Source of the DNA: Klebsiella oxytoca NBRC 105695
GTDB lineage: Bacteria; Pseudomonadota; Gammaproteobacteria; Enterobacterales; Enterobacteriaceae
Direction of reading: 5' to 3'
DNA: 64,000 nucleotides
NCBI RefSeq assembly: GCF_001598695.1
Contig: NZ_BCZK01000003.1
Location: 310,001-374,000 of the forward strand
Shown here one piece after another: positions 1 through 9,166 of this stretch (position 1 is its first letter; every line of letters begins with the position of its first letter). A program made the translations under genes and the position numbers. The notes beneath the pieces were generated by a model. That model was not told the origin of the DNA. It searched no databases and worked only from the letters and a program-made list of their open reading frames with translations.

Positions 1-96
1 ATGGCGCCAGCGCCAGCGGCCGCCGCGGCGTCGAACAGCGCCGGTGATGTTGCGCAAGGACGTAGCGAAGCGACGGATATCCCGCCTGCGCAGTAA
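1..96 (+). CDS. yhjJ: 3' end of probable YhjJ (M16 peptidase-like), partial
   Basis: An open frame runs from the window edge to a TAA at 94-96. It encodes only 31 residues, rich in Ala and Pro and ending in PPAQ, with no recognisable motif. The call rests on synteny: in E. coli, yhjJ (a periplasmic insulinase-like protein) is convergent with kdgK, and this frame has that orientation. A perfect hairpin follows eight bases after the stop, which supports a real gene end. The identity is inferred from position. Confidence 0.5.
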   Translation: MAPAPAAAAASNSAGDVAQGRSEATDIPPAQ

Positions 97-103
97 AGCA
101 AAA

Positions 104-124
104 CCGGATAGCGTGGCTATCCGG
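104..124 (+). terminator. Hairpin after the yhjJ frame
   Basis: A perfect 9-bp stem (CCGGATAGC / GCTATCCGG) with a 3-base loop follows the stop at 96. The downstream T-tract is poor, so this may be a weak terminator or an mRNA 3'-end stabiliser. Confidence 0.55.
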
Positions 125-177
125 TGAGGTTTATGGCTTGTCTGTTTTAACTATTGCTCGGGATTGGCCCGGTGATT

Positions 178-270
178 TTCCCGGAGGCGGCGCTGGCGCG
201 CCTTCTCCGGTCTACCAGCCCGCAGATGGCGGTAAACCCGTAGCCCGGCTAAGCGCAGCGCAAGCCGGGA
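178..270. repeat. REP/BIME-like inverted repeat pair
   Basis: Two GC-rich palindromic units face each other between yhjJ and kdgK. The first starts CCCGGAGGCGGCGCTGG; the second is GTAGCCCGGCTAAGCGCAGC. The same unit recurs near 16,510, 25,053, 32,397 and 52,279. The arrangement is typical of enterobacterial BIMEs, which lie in 3' intergenic regions and bind gyrase, IHF or Pol I. Confidence 0.75.
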
Positions 271-300
271 TTCTCGCCGGCGGGCGTAACCCCATCGAAA

Positions 301-1230
301 TTACTGCGGCATCGCCTCGCGCGGGATAATCGCACCGCGATACTGAATCACCGTGCTGGCGGTCAGGTGGCCGCGTTTTGCCGCCGATTCGGCATCGCCG
401 CCGGTCAGGCGCACGGCCAGATAGCCGGCGCTGAATGAATCGCCCGCTGCCGTGGTATCAACGACTTTCTCTTTTGCCAGCTTAACGGCCGGGACTTCCA
501 GCTGCGGCTGTCCGGCAATCGCTACCAGGCAGGAGTCGGCGCCGCGCTTCACCACCACTTCTTCAACGCCAGCGGCGTGAGTGCGGGCAATCACCTCTGC
601 CACCGGCTTCTCGCCCCACAGCGCGTCTTCGTCATCAAGGGTCAGGAACGCAATGTCGGTGCAGGCCAGCATCTGCTGATAAACCTGCTGCGTCTCTTCT
701 TTACTGCTCCACAGGCGCGGACGATAGTTGTTATCAAAGATAACTTTACCGCCGTTTGCCCGGCATTCCCGCAGCAGGGTCAGCAGCTTCTCGCGGCTTG
801 TCGGGCTCAGGATCGCCAGGCTGATGCCGCTGAGGTAAAGATAATCATAGGTCGCCAGCTCTTCGCAGATGGCTGCAGACTGCTCGCTCTCCAGCCAGAA
901 CTTCGCTGCGGCTTCATTACGCCAGTAGTAAAACGTACGCTCGCCGGTATCGTCAGTTTCGATGTAGTAGAGGCCCGGTAAACGGTCGGCCATGCGCTGA
1001 ATCAGGTCCGTCTGGACATTCTCACTCTGCCAGGATTCGAGCATCTGCTGGCTGAAGGTGTCCGTGCCCAGGGCGGTAACATAGTGTACGCCCAGCTCGC
1101 TGGCGTCGGTCTGGCGGGCAATGTAGACGGAAGTGTTTAAGGTGTCGCCGCCAAAGCCGCGATTTACCGCCGCGCCTTTCTCTGACAGCTCAATCATGCA
1201 TTCGCCAATGACGGCAATTTTCTTAGACAT
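301..1230 (-). CDS. kdgK: 2-dehydro-3-deoxygluconokinase KdgK
   Basis: The 309-residue cytoplasmic sugar kinase of the PfkB/ribokinase family phosphorylates 2-keto-3-deoxygluconate to KDPG, linking hexuronate and pectin breakdown to the Entner-Doudoroff aldolase. The N-terminus MSKKIAVIGECMIELS carries the family opening. The C-terminal PfkB signature DTTAAGDSFSAGYL contains the catalytic Asp and the anion-hole Gly-Ala-Gly-Asp-like element. Length equals the E. coli protein. The gene is monocistronic and convergent with yhjJ. In E. coli the c-di-GMP phosphodiesterase gene pdeH lies between kdgK and yhjG; here only 195 bp of noncoding DNA separates them. Confidence 0.96.
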   Translation of the reverse strand: MSKKIAVIGECMIELSEKGAAVNRGFGGDTLNTSVYIARQTDASELGVHYVTALGTDTFSQQMLESWQSENVQTDLIQRMADRLPGLYYIETDDTGERTFYYWRNEAAAKFWLESEQSAAICEELATYDYLYLSGISLAILSPTSREKLLTLLRECRANGGKVIFDNNYRPRLWSSKEETQQVYQQMLACTDIAFLTLDDEDALWGEKPVAEVIARTHAAGVEEVVVKRGADSCLVAIAGQPQLEVPAVKLAKEKVVDTTAAGDSFSAGYLAVRLTGGDAESAAKRGHLTASTVIQYRGAIIPREAMPQ

Positions 1231-1425
1231 AGTGATGACCTGAAATTAAATCAATATTAACCCTAGTGTGCGCTGGGCCGCTTTTATGGTCAATGATATT
1301 AAAACAACGTTCCATTATTTTTTTGACCTGACGCGGATTATGTGACGAAAAGCGCATTTGGCAGAGCACCTGACGTTTCTCAACTATATTCATGACTGAC
1401 GAGACGCAAAAGGAGTGCAGAAGGG

Positions 1426-3477
1426 ATGACCAGAACCCGTAAAACCGTGGCTATTATCCTTGGAACGATAGTCGTACTGATCGTTCTGTTTTTTATTGTG
1501 GTGGCGACCTTTGACTGGAATCGCCTGAAGCCGACGATTAATCAGAAAGTGTCGGCCGAGCTGAACCGTCCGTTTGCGATTCGCGGCGATCTGGGCGTCG
1601 TGTGGGAGCGCCAGCCCGGCGAAAGAGGCTGGCGAAGCTGGATACCCTGGCCGCACGTGCATGCCGAAGATATTATCCTCGGCAACCCGCCTGACATCCC
1701 GCAGGTCACCATGGTTCACCTGCCGCGCGTTGAGGCGACCCTCGCCCCGCTGGCGCTGCTCAGCAAAACGGTCTATCTACCGTGGATTAAGCTTGAACAG
1801 CCGGACGCGCGATTGATTCGACTGTCGGAGAAGAGCAACAACTGGACTTTCGACCTGGCTTCGGCGGGAGCGTCTGAGAAAGATGCGGCGCCTTCCAGCT
1901 GGTCTTTCCGACTCGACAATATTCTTTTCGATCGCGGCAAGATTGCTATCGATGACAAGGTATCGCGCGCCGATGTGACGATCGTGGTTGATCCGCTCGG
2001 TAAACCGCTGGCGTTTAGTGAAGTGACCGGCGAAAAAGGGAAAGGAGCGTCGCAGAAAGTGGGCGATTACGTCTTCGGCCTGCAGGCGAAAGGGAGCTAC
2101 AACGGGCAGCCGCTCTCCGGTAACGGCAAAATCGGCGGCATGCTGGCGCTGCGCAGCGAAGGGACGCCGTTCCCGCTGCAGGGGGATTTTCGTTCCGGCA
2201 ATACCCGGGTCGCTTTTACCGGCACGGTCAGCGATCCGCTCAATCTCGGCGGCGTCGATCTGCGCCTCAAGTTTTCCGGTGATTCGCTGGGCGATCTCTA
2301 CGATCTGACCGGCGTACTGCTGCCGGATACGCCGACTTTCTCTACCGACGGCCATCTGCGCGCCACCTTTAAGGAGAAAAACGGTTCACGCTTCGCCTAT
2401 CAGGATTTCAATGGCCGTATTGGCGAGAGCGATATCCACGGGTCGCTGATCTACACCACCGGTAAACCCCGGCCTAAGCTGGAGGGCGATCTGGAGTCCA
2501 GGCAGCTACGGCTGGCGGATCTGGGGCCGCTGATTGGCGTCGATTCCGGCGGCAAAGGCAGCCAGACTGAACGGCGTAAAGGTGAAGCTTCTCCGCAGCC
2601 AGCCGGAAAAGTGTTGCCGTATGACCGCTTTGAAACCGACAAGTGGCAGGTAATGGATGCCGATGTGCGCTTCAAAGGACGGCGGATTGAGCACGGCAGC
2701 ACGCTACCCATCAGCGACCTTTCTACGCACATCATCCTGCAGCGAGGCGACCTGCGCCTGCAGCCGCTGCGTCTGGGGCTGGCTAACGGTACCCTCGCCG
2801 GCAGCATTCATCTTGAAGGGGATAAAAAACCGCTGCAGGGGACGGCCAACCTGCAGGCGCGCCGCCTGAAGCTCAAAGCGCTGATGCCAAACGTGGAGAT
2901 GATGCAGAAAACGCTCGGCGAAATGAACGGCGATGTTGAGCTTCGCGGCACCGGTAACTCCGTCGCCGCGCTGCTGGGCAACAGTAACGGTAACCTGAAG
3001 CTGCTGATGAACGACGGGCTGATTAGCCGTAACCTGATGGAGATCCTCGGCCTGAACGTCGGTAACTTTATTATCGGCCAGATCTTTGGCGATGATGAGG
3101 TGCGGGTGAACTGCGCGGCGGCGAATATCGACGTGGTCAACGGCGTCGCCCGGCCGCAGGTGTTCGCGTTTGATACCGAAAACGCGCTGATCAACGTGAC
3201 CGGGACCGCCAGCTTTGCGTCGGAGCAGCTGGACCTCACTATCGATCCGGAGAGTAAGGGCTTTCGTATTATCACCCTGCGCTCCCCGCTGTACGTTCGC
3301 GGCAGCTTTAAGTCGCCGAATGCGGGCGTGAAGGCGGGGCCGCTGATTGCCCGCGGCGCGGTAGCGGCAGCGCTGGCGACGCTGGTGACGCCGGCAGCAG
3401 CGCTGCTGGCGCTGATATCACCTGCCGAAGGCGAGGCGAACCAGTGTCGGGCAATCTTGTCGCAGATGAAAAAATAG
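1426..3477 (+). CDS. yhjG: AsmA-family protein YhjG
   Basis: This 683-residue protein has one N-terminal membrane anchor (residues about 8-28, VAIILGTIVVLIVLFFIVV) followed by a long periplasmic region. AsmA-type sequence covers both ends; the C-terminal part shows the family pattern around LMNDGLISRNLMEILGLNVG. AsmA-like proteins are bridge-like beta-groove proteins implicated in phospholipid transport between inner and outer membranes; YhjG itself has no firmly assigned role. The start ATG follows GGAGTGCAGAAGGG. Length matches E. coli YhjG (about 686 residues). The gene is transcribed alone and convergent with yhjE across a strong hairpin. Confidence 0.92.
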   Translation: MTRTRKTVAIILGTIVVLIVLFFIVVATFDWNRLKPTINQKVSAELNRPFAIRGDLGVVWERQPGERGWRSWIPWPHVHAEDIILGNPPDIPQVTMVHLPRVEATLAPLALLSKTVYLPWIKLEQPDARLIRLSEKSNNWTFDLASAGASEKDAAPSSWSFRLDNILFDRGKIAIDDKVSRADVTIVVDPLGKPLAFSEVTGEKGKGASQKVGDYVFGLQAKGSYNGQPLSGNGKIGGMLALRSEGTPFPLQGDFRSGNTRVAFTGTVSDPLNLGGVDLRLKFSGDSLGDLYDLTGVLLPDTPTFSTDGHLRATFKEKNGSRFAYQDFNGRIGESDIHGSLIYTTGKPRPKLEGDLESRQLRLADLGPLIGVDSGGKGSQTERRKGEASPQPAGKVLPYDRFETDKWQVMDADVRFKGRRIEHGSTLPISDLSTHIILQRGDLRLQPLRLGLANGTLAGSIHLEGDKKPLQGTANLQARRLKLKALMPNVEMMQKTLGEMNGDVELRGTGNSVAALLGNSNGNLKLLMNDGLISRNLMEILGLNVGNFIIGQIFGDDEVRVNCAAANIDVVNGVARPQVFAFDTENALINVTGTASFASEQLDLTIDPESKGFRIITLRSPLYVRGSFKSPNAGVKAGPLIARGAVAAALATLVTPAAALLALISPAEGEANQCRAILSQMKK

Positions 3478-3488
3478 TCGGGAAGAAG

Positions 3489-3516
3489 ACTCCCCTGGCC
3501 GGATGGCCGGGGGAGT
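3489..3516. terminator. Terminator between convergent yhjG and yhjE
   Basis: A stem of ACTCCCC plus GGCC pairs with GGCC plus GGGGAGT across a GGAT loop, 12 bases after the yhjG stop. It can serve both convergent genes, but no long T-run is present on either side. Confidence 0.65.
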
Positions 3517-3526
3517 GGACGGAGAG

Positions 3527-4849
3527 TTACAGCGATTGATGACGCGTTTCGTGAGTCAGCAGCAGCGCGATCATCGTCAGCGCCGCCATGGCGGCGAGGT
3601 AGAGCCCAACCGCGGGCAGACCGTAGTTGCCCTGCAGCCATGCGGCGATATACGGCGCTACGGACGCCCCGAGGATCGACGAGACGTTGTAGGAGAACGA
3701 GGCGCCGGTGTAGCGAACTTCGGTCGGGAATAGCTCCGGCAGCAGCGCGCCCATAGGGCCAAAGGTCAGCCCCATCAGGCTCAGGCCAATCAGCAGGAAG
3801 GCAAAGACCAGCAGCGGATTGCCGGAGCCGAGCAGCGGTTTAAAGGCAAACAGCGCGAAGAGGATGATGAGAGTCGTGATCACGACCATGCTCTTACGAC
3901 GGCCAAAGGCATCCGCCAGCAGGCCCGCCACCGGCACCATCACGCCAAAACCAATGACCGCCATCATCAGCATCCACAGCACTTCGTTGCGCGGCAAGCC
4001 GAGACCAATCGGCGCGGCGGCGGTACTGAAGGTCATGGAGTAGACGGTCATGATGTAAAACAGCGTGTAGGTCGCCAGCATGATAAAGGTGCCGAGAACG
4101 GTGACGCGTACGTGTTTTGTCAGCAGGGTGCCCAGCGGGATTTTGACCTGTTTCTTCGCGGCGGCTACCTTTGCGAACACCGGCGACTCGTGCAGCGAAA
4201 CGCGGACGTACAGGCCGATAATGACCAGCACGGCGGAGAAGATAAACGGCATACGCCAGCCCCATTCCATAAACTGCTGGTCGGTCAGCAGCCAGGAGAG
4301 CAGCAGGAAGGTGCCGTTAGCGAAGAAGAAGCCGATAGGCGCGCCCAGCTGCGGGAATGAGCCATACAGCGCGCGCTTGCGCGGCGGGGCGTTTTCCGTC
4401 GCCAGCAGCGCCGCGCCGCCCCATTCGCCGCCAAGGCCCAGCCCCTGGCCAAAGCGGGCCAGCGCCAGCAGCACCGGCGCCATAATGCCAATGGTTTCAT
4501 AGCCGGGCAGCAGGCCGATAACTACGGTTGAGATCCCCATCGTCAGCAGCGAGGCCACGAGGGTCGCTTTACGGCCTACGCGGTCGCCGAAATGGCCGAA
4601 TACCGCAGAACCGATAGGGCGGGCAATAAACGCGATGGCGAAGGTCGCCAGCGATTGTAGCGTCGCGGCGGCGGGATCGCCCTGCGGGAAGAAAATATGC
4701 GGAAATACAATGACCGCCGCGGTGGCATAGATATAGAAGTCGAAGAACTCGATGGCGGTGCCAATGAGCGAAGCGACGACGACCTTGTTGCGTGAGTTAA
4801 CCGGAACGGTTTCCTGAGCATTGTCGAGTGTTGTGGCTGTGGCTTGCAT
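3527..4849 (-). CDS. yhjE: MFS transporter YhjE (metabolite:H+ symporter family)
   Basis: A 440-residue inner-membrane transporter with about 12 transmembrane helices. It carries the MFS motif GHFGDRVGRK between helices 2 and 3, and the second-half counterpart ADAFGRRKS. The N-terminus IGTAIEFFDFYIY is typical of the metabolite:H+ symporter (ShiA/ProP) family, which imports organic acids and osmolytes with protons. The substrate of YhjE is not established. Length equals E. coli YhjE. It lies upstream of yhjD on the same strand as in E. coli, with 270 bp between them, so it is probably a separate unit. Confidence 0.93.
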   Translation of the reverse strand: MQATATTLDNAQETVPVNSRNKVVVASLIGTAIEFFDFYIYATAAVIVFPHIFFPQGDPAAATLQSLATFAIAFIARPIGSAVFGHFGDRVGRKATLVASLLTMGISTVVIGLLPGYETIGIMAPVLLALARFGQGLGLGGEWGGAALLATENAPPRKRALYGSFPQLGAPIGFFFANGTFLLLSWLLTDQQFMEWGWRMPFIFSAVLVIIGLYVRVSLHESPVFAKVAAAKKQVKIPLGTLLTKHVRVTVLGTFIMLATYTLFYIMTVYSMTFSTAAAPIGLGLPRNEVLWMLMMAVIGFGVMVPVAGLLADAFGRRKSMVVITTLIILFALFAFKPLLGSGNPLLVFAFLLIGLSLMGLTFGPMGALLPELFPTEVRYTGASFSYNVSSILGASVAPYIAAWLQGNYGLPAVGLYLAAMAALTMIALLLTHETRHQSL

Positions 4850-5119
4850 AGATCTTTCTTATTTTTTGCGAACGAAAGGCCATATAGCCACAGCCTTGGG
4901 GACATTTCAATCTGTAACAAGGGGACGGGGAGGCTAAAAAACAGGCAAAAAGTGAATAATTTCTGTGCCAGAAAAATAAGTTCTATGAAATGCTTCACAC
5001 AATTCAAATAATGGTTGATAAAACCAGGTTTAGGTTAAATAAAAGTTACATATTGGATTTATCTGCTGAAATGCCAGGTTGGGCTGAATTTTGCGTCTTT
5101 TATTCAGCCCAGTGATGGT

Positions 5120-6151
5120 TTAGTCGTGGGCTTTGCCCGGCATCCGGCGGTCGTCTTTATACTCGGCGGTCGCAATCCACGCGGCGCAGAAAAGCGTCAG
5201 GCGGGCGAAGAAATAGAAGAAGGCCATGATTCCCAGCACCGAGCCGAATGCCGCCCCGGACGGCGACTTGACCAGCGACGGTAGCGTCCAGGTCATGACG
5301 ATCTTGATTATCTCAAAGCCGACCGCCGCAATCAGGGTGCCGCGAATCAGCGCCCTACGGCGCGGGCGGTGGCGCGGGAGTCGCCAGAAAATCCAGAAAA
5401 AGAGCAGATAGTTGGCGAAGATGGAAATGGCCAGGCCAATAAGCCGCCACGCCGGTTTCAGCCACTCGATGTAGTCCAGATAGAGCGCCGAGATAATCAT
5501 CTGCTGAGCCGACCCGGCGATGGAGGTGATTGACAAGGTGATCACCAGCGCCACCAGCAGGCCGATTAGCGAGATAAAGTCGCGAAAGTACTTCACCCAA
5601 ATTTTTTCCTGATCCTGCGGCGTACGCTCCCAGACGTCGCGGGACTGGGCGCGAATTGCCTCACGCAGGTTGCCCATCCAGTTAATGCCGGAATAGAGCG
5701 CCACCAGCAGACCGACGATGCCGACGGTGGTGCGCTGCTGTACGGCGGTATTGATGGTATTTTTCAGCGTTGCCGCGAGCGTCGGGTCGCTGACGTTAAG
5801 CAGGATTTTATCGAAGATGTCCTGTAGCAGCGTAGGATGCGAGGCCAGAACAAAACCGGCTGCTGCAAAAGAGACCATCAGAATCGGGATCATCGATAAA
5901 AATGAGAAGTAGGTGATCGCCGCACCAAACTGATTGCCCAGCCTGTCGTTGAAACGCTCTGCGGCGCGGATGAGGTGCGCAATAATGGGGTTACGCTGGA
6001 CTTTTTCCGCCGTTCCGGTGACGCTTTTTAGCGCCTGGTTGGCTTTTTTCGCCACGGTGGAGTCATTTATCGCAGCCAGGGCGCTTTTATTTTCATCCGG
6101 CTGCTGGCCCGGATCCTGGGCTGGTCGTTGGGCGTCGTTTTCCGGCGTCAT
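5120..6151 (-). CDS. yhjD: Inner membrane protein YhjD (YihY/BrkB family)
   Basis: A 343-residue polytopic membrane protein of the YihY/virulence-factor BrkB family. A hydrophilic Gln/Asn-rich N-terminus (about 50 residues) precedes six predicted helices; the family region starts near RFNDRLGNQFGAAITYFSFL. In E. coli, single changes in YhjD suppress loss of the lipid A flippase MsbA in strains making minimal lipid IVA, so a role in lipid export has been suggested. Here it lies between yhjE and yhjC, as in E. coli. The call is secure; the molecular function is not. Confidence 0.92.
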   Translation of the reverse strand: MTPENDAQRPAQDPGQQPDENKSALAAINDSTVAKKANQALKSVTGTAEKVQRNPIIAHLIRAAERFNDRLGNQFGAAITYFSFLSMIPILMVSFAAAGFVLASHPTLLQDIFDKILLNVSDPTLAATLKNTINTAVQQRTTVGIVGLLVALYSGINWMGNLREAIRAQSRDVWERTPQDQEKIWVKYFRDFISLIGLLVALVITLSITSIAGSAQQMIISALYLDYIEWLKPAWRLIGLAISIFANYLLFFWIFWRLPRHRPRRRALIRGTLIAAVGFEIIKIVMTWTLPSLVKSPSGAAFGSVLGIMAFFYFFARLTLFCAAWIATAEYKDDRRMPGKAHD

Positions 6152-6411
6152 AAATTATTTCTTCCTTTTTTACAGCGATATTCATCAAAATTATATACGT
6201 AAAATCACGGATAAGGCGTGCCGGGGTCATCGGAGGCATGAATACGTTCCTGTTTGCCGCCTGTTCTGCGCTAATCGCTCGCCGGCATTTTGTTTGCGCA
6301 GGGCCGCGGAAAATTCATAATTCACTGATAGTTATCTATATTTATCCTGGATAAGGCGTTAGCTGCTACCCGACATAAAATACCGCTACTCCCACAAATA
6401 CGGATTTTTCA

Positions 6412-7320
6412 TCATGCGGACTCATCAACATAGTTTTTCATGAGCCCGCCCAGCCACTCCATAAACAGATGTACCCGACGTGAAAGGTTGCGCCGGTGCG
6501 GATAAATGAGCGAAACCGGCAGCGGCTCGGCGCGGTAGTGGGGCAGAATTTCTATCAGCTCCCCGGTGCGCAGCATTTCACGAACGCCCACCCGGGGTAC
6601 CTGAATAATCCCCAGCCCCGCCAGGCACGAGGCTTGATAAGTTTCGGTGCTGTTAACCGTCAGAACGCCACCGGTTTTGACCCAGCGGACGGCGCCATCG
6701 CTAACCACTTCGAATCCCAGCGGGCGCACGCCCAGATTGCTGGCGTAGTGGATCAGCGCATGATCGGCGAGATCGTCCAGCGACTGCGGGTAGCCAAAGC
6801 GGGTGAGATATTGAGGACTGGCGCAGTTGATTTGCGTGAGCTTGCCCAGCGGTCGCGCAATCAGCCCGGAATCTTTCAGCGTACCGACGCGTATCACACA
6901 ATCAAAACCCTCGCGGATTACGTCAACCAACCTGTCGCTGCTGCTGAGCTCCAGTTCGATGCCGGGATACTGCTGCAGAAATGCCGGCAGTTGCGGAATA
7001 ACCAGTTTTTTCGCCACGGCGACCGGCATATCGACCCGCAGGCGTCCGCTAATGCTGGAGGGATCGAGCTGAAACATCCCGTCCAGCTCATCGAGATTGC
7101 TGAGCAGGTCTCTGGCGCGTTCGTAGTAGACCATACCATCCTGAGTCAGCTGCACCCGGCGGGTGGTGCGATGCAGCAGACGAACGCCAAGATGGTTTTC
7201 CAGTGCCTGAATCTGGCGCGAAACGCTCCCTTTAGGCAGGCCAAGCGTATCCGCAGCGCGGGAAAAACTCTCCAGCTCCGCTACTCTGATGAACAGCTGC
7301 ATTGCGTGAATTTTATCCAT
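6412..7320 (-). CDS. yhjC: LysR-family regulator YhjC
   Basis: A 302-residue LysR-type transcription factor. The N-terminal winged helix-turn-helix spans about residues 1-60 (AADTLGLPKGSVSRQIQALE), followed by a substrate-binding domain from about 90. It aligns along its length with E. coli YhjC. It is transcribed divergently from a short-chain dehydrogenase gene across 119 bp, the usual layout of a LysR regulator and its target. Neither inducer nor regulon can be read from sequence. Confidence 0.9.
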   Translation of the reverse strand: MDKIHAMQLFIRVAELESFSRAADTLGLPKGSVSRQIQALENHLGVRLLHRTTRRVQLTQDGMVYYERARDLLSNLDELDGMFQLDPSSISGRLRVDMPVAVAKKLVIPQLPAFLQQYPGIELELSSSDRLVDVIREGFDCVIRVGTLKDSGLIARPLGKLTQINCASPQYLTRFGYPQSLDDLADHALIHYASNLGVRPLGFEVVSDGAVRWVKTGGVLTVNSTETYQASCLAGLGIIQVPRVGVREMLRTGELIEILPHYRAEPLPVSLIYPHRRNLSRRVHLFMEWLGGLMKNYVDESA

Positions 7321-7439
7321 TCCGCAGACCTTTTGTTGCTCTTAATGAAACAGTAAAGCGTAATTTTCAGTATTTATTGTTTTTATAGCAGCTAATAAGC
7401 TCTTTAACGAGGCAAACGCAACCGAAAAGGGGTTTTCTG

Positions 7440-8198
7440 ATGACACAACGTATCGCTTTGGTGACCGGCGGCAGCCGCGGGCTGGGGAAAAACGCCGCCC
7501 TGAAGCTGGCGGAGAAGGGAACCGATATTATTCTGACCTGGCATAGCAACCCGCAGGCGGCGCTTGACGTGGTAGCTGAAATTGAGAAAAAAGGCGTAAA
7601 AGCCGCAGCATTACCGTTAAATGTCGGCGATATCACCAGTTTTGATGGTTTTGCACACAAGGTGGGGGAAGTGCTTCAACAACGCTGGCAGCGGGAGACA
7701 TTCGACTATTTATTAAACAATGCCGGTATTGGCCTGAACGTCGCTTTTGCCGAAACCAGCGAAGCGCAGTTTGATGAATTAATGAACATCCAGTTTAAGG
7801 GACCGTTCTTCCTTACCCAGCGTCTGTTACCGCTATTGCAGGATGGGGGACGCATCCTCAACGTTTCCAGCGGACTGGCGCGTTTTGCTCTGCCGGGTTA
7901 TGCGGCCTATGCCGCGATGAAAGGCGCGATGGAGGTACTGACGCGCTATCAGGCGAAGGAGCTTGGGGAACGCGGAATTTCGGTCAATATCATTGCTCCT
8001 GGCGCCATTGAAACCGATTTTGGCGGCGGCGTGGTACGCGATAACCCGCAGGTGAATCAGCATATCGCCGGGCAAACGGCGCTGGGAAGAGTGGGGCAGC
8101 CGGATGATATTGGTGATGCTATCGCCGCGCTACTCAGCGACGATCTGCGCTGGATGAACGCCCAGCGCGTTGAGGTCTCTGGCGGAATGTTTTTGTAA
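7440..8198 (+). CDS. Short-chain dehydrogenase/reductase divergent from yhjC
   Basis: A 252-residue classical SDR oxidoreductase. It has the Rossmann nucleotide-binding motif TGGSRGLGKN near residue 10, the NNAG motif near residue 95, and the active-site Ser plus YAAMK (Tyr-x3-Lys) near residue 160. The Arg after the glycine motif favours NADP(H). E. coli K-12 lacks a gene at this spot between yhjC and yhjB. Divergence from yhjC suggests YhjC controls it. The substrate is unknown; FabG-like and sugar or xenobiotic carbonyl reductases all share these motifs. Confidence 0.85.
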   Translation: MTQRIALVTGGSRGLGKNAALKLAEKGTDIILTWHSNPQAALDVVAEIEKKGVKAAALPLNVGDITSFDGFAHKVGEVLQQRWQRETFDYLLNNAGIGLNVAFAETSEAQFDELMNIQFKGPFFLTQRLLPLLQDGGRILNVSSGLARFALPGYAAYAAMKGAMEVLTRYQAKELGERGISVNIIAPGAIETDFGGGVVRDNPQVNQHIAGQTALGRVGQPDDIGDAIAALLSDDLRWMNAQRVEVSGGMFL

Positions 8199-8205
8199 TC
8201 CCCAG

Positions 8206-8228
8206 CCCCTTCATGGATCATGAAGGGG
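8206..8228 (+). terminator. Hairpin after the SDR gene
   Basis: A perfect 10-bp stem, CCCCTTCATG / CATGAAGGGG, with a GAT loop lies 8 bases after the stop. The T-tract is weak, but the position fits an intrinsic terminator. Confidence 0.7.
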
Positions 8229-8557
8229 TATACGCATTTCATGCGCTTTCTTACTCCGTAACACACTTTCCCCGCTTTGCCATCGCCTGCGTTTGCGGGT
8301 TCGTTTAAAATAGAAAAATAATATTATATTTATTTTTACCTGCCTGGTTCATTAAGGATTTCCTTAATTTAAATGTAATAAATATTGTGAATAAGTAATG
8401 GCGTGAATAAGGCCTGTAACTATTCATTGTTATGATGTTTAGATAATCCTCCCTATCGGTAAAATGCCCCAGGCCAAACAGCGAGTTCTTATTTTATCTT
8501 GCTGATATTACCCTTCCCCCTCTTTTAATCGGGCATTTCTTTGTTGGAGATAAATCC
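8229..8557. other. AT-rich gene-free region upstream of yhjB
   Basis: About 330 bp without a coding frame. The stretch 8300-8400 is strongly AT-rich (runs of TAATATTATATTTATTTTTA), in contrast with the GC-rich genes around it. This is a likely H-NS-type silencing or IHF-binding promoter region for yhjB. I see no defined operator. Confidence 0.5.
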
Positions 8558-9166
8558 ATGCAGGTAATCATGTTTGACAGGCAGTCGATATTTATTCACG
8601 GAATGAAAATTGGCCTCCAGCAACACATTCCTGAACTTGATATTTTTGGCACCTGTCAGGCGGATCAGCTCTGGCAGAAGCTAACGGCGAATCCTGAAGC
8701 ACTGCTCATTCTGGATGGCGATATGCACAGCGAGTTTTGCTGCTGGCTACTGCAGGAAAAGCAGCTCCGCTTCCCGGCGACTCAGGTGCTGCTGATCGTG
8801 TCCGACGATAATAAAAGCTGGCTACAGCGCGCGCTTTCCTGGAATGTGCGCGGGATCATTCAACGCAGGGAAAGCCTGCAAACATTCGCCCAGGCGATCA
8901 ACAGCATCATGCATGGCCTGCTCTGTTTGCCGGGCGATTGGCTAATGACGGCGGAAGCGCGGGATAATAAATTGGTTCATTTAAGCCAGCGTCAGCGCGA
9001 GATTTTACAGCTGCTGGCGGCGGGAGATTCCAATAAAGAGATTAGCCGCGCCTTAAATATTAGCGCGGGCACGGTCAAGGCGCATCTGGAGTCGCTGTAT
9101 CGCCGACTGGATGTGAAGAATCGTACCCAGGCGGCGATGGTGTTTAATGGCGTCAGCGAAACTTAA
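8558..9166 (+). CDS. yhjB: LuxR-family response-regulator-like protein YhjB
   Basis: A 202-residue protein with an N-terminal receiver-like domain and a C-terminal LuxR/GerE helix-turn-helix (about residues 140-200: LSQRQREILQLLAAGDSNKEI, then INISAGTVKAHLESLYRRL-like recognition helix). It resembles E. coli YhjB in length and order. The receiver part has the Asp in LILDGD but lacks a clear full acidic pocket, so phosphorylation is uncertain. No partner kinase is nearby. The target genes are unknown. Confidence 0.85.
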   Translation: MQVIMFDRQSIFIHGMKIGLQQHIPELDIFGTCQADQLWQKLTANPEALLILDGDMHSEFCCWLLQEKQLRFPATQVLLIVSDDNKSWLQRALSWNVRGIIQRRESLQTFAQAINSIMHGLLCLPGDWLMTAEARDNKLVHLSQRQREILQLLAAGDSNKEISRALNISAGTVKAHLESLYRRLDVKNRTQAAMVFNGVSET

